From: Kiritimatiellia bacterium
Lineage (GTDB): Bacteria; Verrucomicrobiota; Kiritimatiellia; UBA8416; YA12-FULL-48-11
Direction: 5' to 3'
Length of the DNA stretch: 64,000 nt
Assembly: GCA_028716365.1 (NCBI GenBank)
Contig: JAQUPZ010000003.1
Location: forward strand, 310,001-374,000
Part shown: in pieces, positions 63,832-64,000 of the stretch
Layout: every line of letters begins with the position of its first letter
How positions within the stretch are numbered: the stretch's first letter is position 1
The notes under the pieces: generated by a model
What the model was told of the DNA's origin: nothing
Database searches by the model: none
The model's input: only the letters and a program-made list of their open reading frames with translations
Position numbers and translations under genes: made by a program

Positions 63832-64000
63832 ATGAATGATCTGGAAAAGATTGCAGTATTGGAAAACGAAGTACAGGCGAGGGTCCTGGAAAGTCTGCTC
63901 AAAGATCGTGGAATTCCGTTTATCTTTAAAAGTTATCATGATCTTGCGCTGGATGGATTATACCAGGTTTCGAAGGGGTGGGGGCATATTGAAGCACCAG
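63832..64000 (+). CDS. N-terminal part of a small DUF2007-like protein (3' partial)
   Basis: The frame is open from ATG 63832 to the window end (56 codons). EVQARVLESLLKDRGIPFIF recalls the short DUF2007-type putative signal-transducing proteins, where a beta-alpha-beta unit begins the same way. No ribosome site is obvious. It follows acyP by 34 bases. Identity is tentative because the end is missing. Confidence 0.5.
   Translation, partial: MNDLEKIAVLENEVQARVLESLLKDRGIPFIFKSYHDLALDGLYQVSKGWGHIEAP

Overview
The window reads as chromosome of a Gram-negative bacterium of the Planctomycetota-Verrucomicrobiota-Lentisphaerota (PVC) type, most like Lentisphaerota or Kiritimatiellota. This is inferred from gene families, not from a marker phylogeny. 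The signs are many Tat-exported Gfo/Idh/MocA, DegT, TIM-barrel isomerase and aldo/keto-reductase-like proteins, ThuA and FG-GAP proteins, a Hanks-type kinase, a GYF-domain coiled-coil protein, and an outer-membrane Tol-Pal system. There is no rRNA, CRISPR array, recognisable transposase or phage. One intact tRNA gene (Gly, TCC) lies near the middle.

Bases 1-31,100 are an accessory, saccharolytic half with higher GC. It starts with the end of a large helical protein and two unknown genes. A plus-strand run of exported enzymes follows (2.4-13.1 kb): an esterase, an M14 carboxypeptidase, three glycan-active-looking proteins and a Tat-exported Gfo/Idh/MocA oxidoreductase. An opposite-strand operon (13.1-17.2 kb) encodes an XRE-cupin regulator, an SDR reductase, a CoA-transferase and a thiolase, with a divergent thioesterase beside it. 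The exported theme resumes at 18.3-30.1 kb: DegT aminotransferase-like, sugar isomerase-like and aldo/keto-reductase-like Tat proteins, a tetrahaem cytochrome c, a ThuA protein, a helical hydrolase-like protein, an N-acylglucosamine 2-epimerase-family enzyme, a sugar:H+ symporter and an FG-GAP protein. An ATP-grasp ligase ends this half.

The central proposal is that the 11.8-23.7 kb genes form a periplasmic keto-sugar module. Oxidation by the Gfo/Idh protein would be followed by rearrangement or cleavage by the isomerase-like and ThuA proteins, possible transamination by the DegT protein, and electron transfer to the cytochrome. The same window carries tatA and tatC, which such cargo needs. 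Upstream regions of several accessory genes share pieces of one mosaic leader, suggesting co-regulation or spread of a repeat.

Bases 31,100-64,000 are mostly core functions with lower GC: tRNA-Gly beside a decayed tRNA copy, tolA-like/tolB/pal/tatA/tatC, a divergent fucI and animal-type xylulokinase pair, an enlarged ligA with a Ser/Thr kinase, murG, an FmdB-family protein, thpR and manA. These are followed by a LysM lipoprotein, a membrane coiled-coil protein and a 1,610-residue GYF/coiled-coil protein, then dnaE, gmhA, nfnA/nfnB, a NifU-like protein, pcm and acyP. The last gene is cut by the window edge.
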